DNA of 64,000 nt from Thalassia testudinum (lineage: Eukaryota > Streptophyta > Magnoliopsida > Alismatales > Hydrocharitaceae), in contig JAZHRO010000039.1 in the NCBI GenBank assembly GCA_037157565.1, forward strand, positions 45,446,001 to 45,510,000, given 5' to 3'. How positions within the stretch are numbered: the first letter of the stretch is position 1; the number at the start of each line of letters is the position of its first letter. Of the stretch, positions 59,001 to 64,000 are shown in pieces. Position numbers and translations under genes: made by a program. Under the pieces are notes generated by a model. It had not been told where the DNA came from, ran no database searches, and was given only the letters and a program-made list of their open reading frames with translations.

Positions 59001-60779
59001 ACATGGAGGCACTACTTGTACGGTGAGACCTTCGAGATTTTTACAGATCACAAGAGCCTCAGATATCTTTTTGACCAGAAGGAGATCAACATGAGACAGA
59101 GACGTTGGTTGGAACTCCTGAAGGACTACGACTGCAGCATCTCCTACCACCCGGGAAAGGCCAATGTGGTGGCTGACGCCTTGAGCCGTAAGGCGCCTGC
59201 ATGCTTGGCCAGTCTACAGTTACAGAGTTGGAGCCTTTTGGAGGAGGTGGGCAGTTGGCGACCTCTAGAGTTACGAGGGTACTGTGGGGCAGTGACGGTG
59301 ACACGGCAGACCAGACCAGAGTTGATAGACCGCATCATCACGGGACAGATGGCCGATCCGTACTTGCAGTCTTTGCGCGACAGAGTACTGTCAGGGGACC
59401 CAGGGGACTTCTCTTTCACAGACCAGGTGTTACGCTTGAGGGGACGGCTGTGCGTCCCCAGAGACGAGGAGCTGTTGAGAGAGCTCCTGACTGAGGCACA
59501 CGGTTCCAGATTCACCATACATCCTGGAAACAGGAAAATGTACCATGACTTGAGACGCGAGTTCTGGTGGAGAGGGATGAAGCGGGATGTGGGTGAGTTC
59601 GTGCAGCAGTGCTTAGTGTGCCAGCAGGTGAAAGCCGAGCATCAGAGGCCTGCAGGGCCGCTTCAGCCGCTTCCAGTGCCAGAGTGGAAGTGGGAGAGCA
59701 TCACCATGGACTTGGTGGTGGGCTTACCTGTTACCCAGCGAGGACACGACGCGGTCTGGGTAATAGTGGATAGGTTGACGAAGACGGCACGATTCTTGCC
59801 GATCCGAGTCACTTTGGGACCAGCACAGTTGGCAGAGAGGTATATCCGTGATGTGGTGCGACTACACGGAGTTCCGCGGGAGATCGTATCCGACCGGGAT
59901 ACCCGCTTTACGTCCCAGTTTTGGGCTGAGTTTCAGCAGGCTTTGGGGACGAGGTTGAGGTTTAGCACGGCTTACCACCCCCAGACGGACGGACAGTCGG
60001 AACGCACGATACAGACACTTGAGGATCTTTTGCGTGCCTGTGTACTAGACTGGAGGGGCTCTTGGGAGGAGCACCTACCCTTGGCAGAGTTTGCATACAA
60101 CAACAGTTATCACTCGAGCATCGGCATGGCTCCCTACGAGGCTCTGTACGGACGGAAATGCACGGCACCCTTGAGTTGGGTTGAGGTGGGGACCAAGTGG
60201 GAGGTTGGCCCCAGGTTGATCCGGCAGAGTCAGGAGGTAGTTGAGCAGATCCACAGACGACTCCGCACTGTCAGGAGCAGACAGAAGAGCTACGCAGATC
60301 GCAGACGCAGAGAGGTGCAGTTCGAGGTCGGGGACCACGTCTTTCTTCGTGTTTCGCCCATGAAGGGCTTACAGCGGTTTGGGGTGAGAGGGAAGCTCGC
60401 GCCGAGGTTCGTGGGGCCCTTCGAGGTCCTGGAGCGGGTTGGACCCGTTGCTTACAGACTTGCCCTTCCCCCGCAGCTTTCTGGTGTGCACGACGTGTTC
60501 CACGTGTCCAACCTCAGGAAGTACGTAGCCGATCCCAGCCACGTACTGAGTCACGAGAGCGTCGAGGTGAGCGACGACCTGACCTACCCCGAGCGGCCAG
60601 TGCAGATCCTAGACCGAGCCGTCCGCAGGTTGAGACGAAAGCAAGTACCCCTGGTAAAGGTTTTGTGGAGGAGCCAGCGGTACGAGGAGGCTACCTGGGA
60701 GCCTGAGGCGGCAATGCGGGAGCGGTACCCGGAGCTTTTCGCGGGTACGTCTTTTCGGACCGGCTTCGGTCCTCTTTGA
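56016..60779 (+). pseudogene. gypsy gag-pol polyprotein, one frame with three internal stops
   Basis: 1,588 codons in a single frame from ATG 56016 to TGA 60777-60779. Order: an RG-rich start (GRGRGRGRGRRGG), gag core around residues 115-260, zinc knuckle CYQCGQSGHVRRDC (residue 362), protease with LFDSGATHSFV (DSG at residue 466), RT with [11 protein letters not shown] and catalytic FIDD (residue 800). RNase H ([11 protein letters not shown]) follows, then integrase with an HHCC finger near 1165-1205, [20 protein letters not shown] and [14 protein letters not shown], and a chromodomain near 1525-1580 ([19 protein letters not shown]). In-frame stops lie at codons 191 (TGA, 56586-56588), 611 (TAG, 57846-57848) and 827 (TGA, 58494-58496). 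No frameshift was found. As it stands it cannot make full gag or pol. Confidence 0.94.
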
Positions 60780-60865
60780 GTTTGTTATGGTTATTTGGAC
60801 ACCTTCTTCCCGCACCCTAGTTGGCGCAAGTTTCGGGGACGAAACTTCCTTTGAGTTTGTTATAT
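60780..60865 (+). other. gypsy 3' untranslated segment with no clear polypurine tract
   Basis: AGTTTCGGGGACGAAACTTC resembles the GGACGAA segment usually found near the 3' end of related elements. The purine-rich tract expected next to the LTR is absent; instead CTTTGAGTTTGTTAT (60849-60863), a copy of 60774-60788, abuts the LTR. Confidence 0.7.
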
Positions 60866-60881
60866 TGTAACGAGCGCGTGC

Positions 60882-60939
60882 CCCAGACGTCTTTTAAGAC
60901 GTCTGGGAGGTGGCCCAGACGTCTGTAAAGACGTCTGGG
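60882..60939 (+). other. paired AGACGTCT hairpins at LTR start
   Basis: Two perfect stems: CCCAGACGTCTT / AAGACGTCTGGG around TT (60882-60907), and CCCAGACGTCT / AGACGTCTGGG around GTAA (60914-60939). The 5' LTR copies lie at about 53157-53214, the first weakened by one base change. Confidence 0.9.
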
Positions 60940-61416
60940 ATCACATCCAGACGTCAGACCAGACGTCCGGGATAGTTTACAGACGTCTGGCGAACAGTTA
61001 TGCTCGCACGGCATATTCGTCTGCGCGCCTGTGCGCGCAGACCTGCGATCCTGCATCTTTCTCTGCGGCTGCAGGCGACTGCGACCGCCTCTCTCTCCTC
61101 TCCGCGCGGCGTTAAAAGGGGGGGGGGGTGCGCCTCCCCTCCCGTCTCCACCATCTTCCTCCTTCTCTCCTGCCTGTGCGCGAGAGCGAGCGGACGCGAG
61201 GGCGCAGCGGCAGCGGCAGCCACAGTAGGCGCGGAGGAGCTGCGGCGTGCGAGGGCGGGGCTCTGCCGTGAGGGCGAGCTCGCCGGGAGCGGCTTGGCCG
61301 GCCGGCGGAGGGCGCAGGGGGCGCAGAGCGTCGCGGAGAGGGACCTGCTGCGGGCGGAGCAGCGTACGCGCGAGGTGCGACGCGGGCGGCGTCGCGAGCG
61401 GAGGCCGAGCAAGGTT

Positions 61417-61444
61417 CTGATTCTGGAAAAATTTCCAGAATCAG
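61417..61444 (+). other. 13 bp LTR stem-loop with covariation
   Basis: CTGATTCTGGAAA, AA, TTTCCAGAATCAG. The 5' LTR holds the same at about 53692-53719. The diverged solo LTR keeps the stem with one T-A pair swapped to A-T (50360-50386). Confidence 0.9.
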
Positions 61445-61754
61445 ACGTCTGGATTGATATCCAGACGGCAAGGTCGACGTCTGTGAGATCATACAGACGT
61501 CTGAAAGGTGAGTTTCCGCTTTCTTCTTCTTTTGTCGACTGACCGTACTGAGGGAGGGGGGTTGGCTGTGCGCAGGTGTTCTGATTCGTCATGCTTTGCG
61601 AATCAGACGTCTGGAAGTTGTACCAGACGGCGGGAGTGACCTCCAGACGTCCGTAGTGACCATCGGACGTCTGGGATCTAGGAGAGACGTCCCCACAGAC
61701 TTCTGGACGTCCGAGGAACCAAGCCGAACAGGTAATTCTCTGATCCACCGTTTA

Positions 61755-61782
61755 AGACGTCTGGAAGGAGTTCCAGACGTCT
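61755..61782 (+). other. 12 bp LTR stem-loop
   Basis: AGACGTCTGGAA, GGAG, TTCCAGACGTCT. The same occurs in the 5' LTR at about 54029-54056. Confidence 0.88.
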
Positions 61783-63567
61783 GATTTTGCACAGTATCGT
61801 CCTTCTCGACCCGTTTAGGGCCCGTTTGGGCTCCGTTTTCCGCGATTCGAGTTGCGTTCGTTTCAGAATTTATTCCTCTACCCGCCTACAGTAGCTATAC
61901 ACTGTTTTGAGACACTCCTTGTGTTTGATCCTTGTGATAGGACCTCGTTCGGTTGCAGTCTTGAGAGTCGCGGAGGCGCGCGGGATTCCCGACCACGCCC
62001 CCATTACTCCCGTTGTACCTGGTAGAGTGGTTTTAAGTATTAATAAAATCTGTTAAAGTATGGAACCATAACTAGAACCTAGGGCATTGCATGAATCCTA
62101 GGAATGAGAAATATATGGAATGATAGCTCCTAGGTGTTGCATGAATCCTAGGGCCGGAAAACTAGATTGTATGATAGATCCTAGGATATGGCATGAATCC
62201 TAGGATGGAAAAACTAGTGGAATGTATATTACTGCAGTCTTGGAAAAATGGAAAGGAATATATAAGCTGCCTGTGAATTTAATTAACAGCTGCCTGTTAT
62301 GAACAAAGAAACATGTTTGAGATCATGGAAATTGAGAACGTGAATCTGGAAAGTGAAACATATGATGTTCTGAGATAAAGGGATGGAACCCTACGGGGAA
62401 TTAGGAGTGGAACTCCTGGAAAGAAAAGGAATGGAACTGAGATGTAGTTTGTACTGTCTCTTGGGTACGCAGTACCAAGGGAAGTACCTGTACCTGTTTT
62501 AGTGCAGAGTGGGGCCAGCCGCCCCAGGGACCCGGGGTTAGGCTTGGCCGCTCTGTACCGACTTGTTGGCCCTCGTGTACGTAGTACCGAGGAGAGCTAG
62601 TAGTGTTAGGAGAGTACTAGCTACCCCACGGGCCCCGGGGTTCTGCTAGCCTCCTTCACCGACTTGTTAGGCCCACTAGGGCAAACCAGGGTAGTCAGGC
62701 GAGGGTGCGCGGACTGTGGAGGGGCAAGGCCCCGGTTTGGTTACTGTGGAGGGGTTGGACCCCTGTTACTGAGAGGGCTCTGCCCTGGTTTCGTGCTGTG
62801 CTTTGGGCGCACCTGTTAACGGAAACGACTGACCGCGTGCCAGTACGGGCTAGCTACCTGTGCGTTTATCGCGCGTGCCGTAGTCACCGTTACGTCTGTC
62901 AGTGACCTTGGGGTGGTTGACTGAGGGTAGGATCACTACGGGGGACTCTCCCGGCCAGGGGAGCGCCACGTGCTACTTCTACTTTTGGAAAAGACTGCAA
63001 TCAAGATCGTCCCACGAGGACATCCGAGATCAAGTAAAGGATCTGAGAAGTAAATGAAATAGTGAGAAAAATTGAAAGATGTAAATAAAGGAAGTAATAG
63101 AACATAACAGCTACTGTACACTCTACTGTTGCCTTTAGTTAGTTTGCCACTCTACTCAGCGTTTTGCTGACGTGTTACACTCGTTACCTTTTTCAGGACC
63201 AGGTGTTGAGCAGCCAGGGTCGGCGGCTGCAGAGGACGCTGGGCCGAGTAGGGTCCAGTAGAGTTACCACAGCTTTGTACCTTCTTTTTGTTTCTGTTCT
63301 AGTGAGTAGTTTTGTTTCCGCTGTACCTTCTTTACCTGCAGTTTTTGTTATATGATAAATGTTGTTTTACTGTTGTGGTGGTGCCTACTGTAGTAGTTTC
63401 TTTCCTTACTGCTGTACTTTCTTACTGTTAGTTATATTCATGCTGAATGTGGTTTATTTTACTGTCTTTTGGTTACTTCCTCGTTGGACGACTGGGTCTT
63501 GGGATTAGTCGAGTCGGTCCGGTTCTCGTGTCTCGTAGGGACTCGGGAACCGGGTCGTTACAATTCT

Positions 63568-64000
63568 CATCTGTGATCTTTTGTTGAGCTTTAGAAGGAC
63601 GATCCTTCTTCCAATGCCTAACTTGCCCAAAGTGTCAGCATGATTTGTTCTTGGATTTCTTCTGGATCTTGGGTTTAGCCTTCGTTTTAATTTTATTGTT
63701 CTTATTTTTATGCTCGTTACCCTTAGATGTCATGACATTCACCTCAGACTGTACAGGTACTACAGGTTGCTGTTTCCTATTCTCTTCTTCAATAGCAATG
63801 GCTATCATGCATTAAGTCATGAAAAGAAGTATTTCTCTTCCTATGCTTGAGAGTCATCCCGAAGTGCTTCCAAGATTTATGAAATTTCTCAATGATAGAC
63901 ATGACTTGAAACTTCTCAAGAAGCTTCATTTCAGCCTCTGCTAAATCATGAAGTAATAACATAAATTCGTGTGCCTACTCTGATATCAATTTACCCTCAG
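63568..64000 (-). pseudogene. copia D gag, continues outside window
   Basis: The minus strand reads EMKLLEKFQVMSIIEKFHKS followed by WKHFGMTLKH, the copia gag core. Nearer 63650-63580 it has a zinc-knuckle remnant, HFGQVRHWKKDRPSKAQQK, with one cysteine codon replaced by a stop. It is the upstream continuation of the protease part at 53.1 kb, separated only by the gypsy insertion. Confidence 0.83.

Larger units (their letters stand above)
53141..63562 (+). mobile_element. full-length Ty3/gypsy chromovirus, 10,422 bp, recent insertion
   Basis: Two LTRs (2,696 and 2,697 bp) with TG...CA ends, the tRNA-Met primer site, one gag-pol frame ending in a chromodomain, and an exact 5 bp duplication ATTCT (53136-53140 and 63563-63567). 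The LTRs differ at about ten positions plus the length of a G run by my reading. The long LTRs and C-terminal chromodomain suggest the Tekay/Del group (inference). It lies between the gag and protease parts of copia D, in the opposite orientation. Confidence 0.96.
60866..63562 (+). repeat. 3' LTR of the gypsy element
   Basis: Nearly identical to 53141-55836. It keeps several AGACGTCT sites that are AGACATCT or AGATGTCT in the 5' copy. It has an 11-base G run at 61118-61128. Confidence 0.96.
45646..64000 (-). mobile_element. Ty1/copia retrotransposon D, reverse strand, cut by two gypsy-family insertions, 5' end outside window
   Basis: On the minus strand the order is gag (64000-63568), protease, integrase and RT start (53135-50893), RT end and RNase H (48203-46764), polypurine tract and LTR (46763-45646). 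Removing the full gypsy element and the solo LTR leaves about 5.2 kb, a normal copia size minus the missing 5' LTR. Small breaks occur in every domain, so it is inactive. The two insertions are each flanked by copied copia sequence (ATTCT, ATTCA). Confidence 0.87.

Noticed and set aside
60954..61748. 264-codon reverse-strand open frame in the LTR, with a near copy at 53387-53866
   Set aside because: It arises in GC-rich palindromic LTR sequence, lacks any domain, and its codons are low-complexity (Arg, Ser, Pro, Ala). The same region is open in several frames.
53141..63562. CRISPR-like reading of the repeated AGACGTCT motifs
   Set aside because: The repeats are short, irregularly spaced and palindromic within a plant LTR that is duplicated at both ends of a retrotransposon; there are no spacers of constant length and no cas genes.

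Overview
The window is nuclear DNA from a flowering plant. It holds one cellular gene with spliced exons and canonical GT-AG borders, and that gene encodes the plant-specific second-largest subunit shared by RNA polymerases IV and V (NRPD2/NRPE2). Nearly everything else is plant transposable element sequence: Ty1/copia, a Ty3/gypsy chromovirus, L1-like and RTE-like LINEs, hAT relatives, a TRIM and a SINE. I cannot name the species. No rRNA, tRNA, CRISPR or bacterial-type operon was seen.

Layout. 1-4.7 kb: two decayed copia elements, one on each strand. 5.4-13.1 kb: a non-autonomous LTR element carrying only a gag remnant, whose 3' LTR is split by a 5.6 kb L1-like LINE ending in poly(A). 13.1-17.8 kb: non-coding sequence with small tandem duplications, a GGCATGCC-rich block and a LINE 3' fragment. 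17,781-39,713: six coding exons of NRPD2 on the + strand, 1,069 residues, lacking only the N-terminal part of the protein. Its 11.1 kb intron holds a reverse-strand LINE that itself carries a 435 bp hAT MITE, an 891 bp TRIM and a 1.2 kb hAT-like element. Its last intron holds an LTR-like segment, an RTE LINE tail and a SINE with a 15 bp target-site duplication. 39.7-45.6 kb: mostly unassigned, with a frameshifted two-pore K+ channel fragment and a copia integrase scrap. 45.6-64.0 kb: a reverse-strand copia element cut twice by one gypsy family, once by a 2,684 bp solo LTR (TSD ATTCA) and once by a 10,422 bp full-length element (TSD ATTCT) with almost identical 2.7 kb LTRs.

Relationships. The only host gene belongs to the RNA-directed DNA methylation machinery that silences transposons, and it is itself loaded with transposons in its introns. 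The gypsy element is recent (LTRs differ at about ten sites by eye), yet its single gag-pol frame has three in-frame stops, so it probably moved, or was moved, as a defective copy.

The structure that standard annotation would miss is in the gypsy LTR. It contains a dense array of AGACGTCT-type palindromes, several forming 11-13 bp perfect stems. One stem is conserved by a paired base change in the diverged solo LTR. I found no new protein-coding system.
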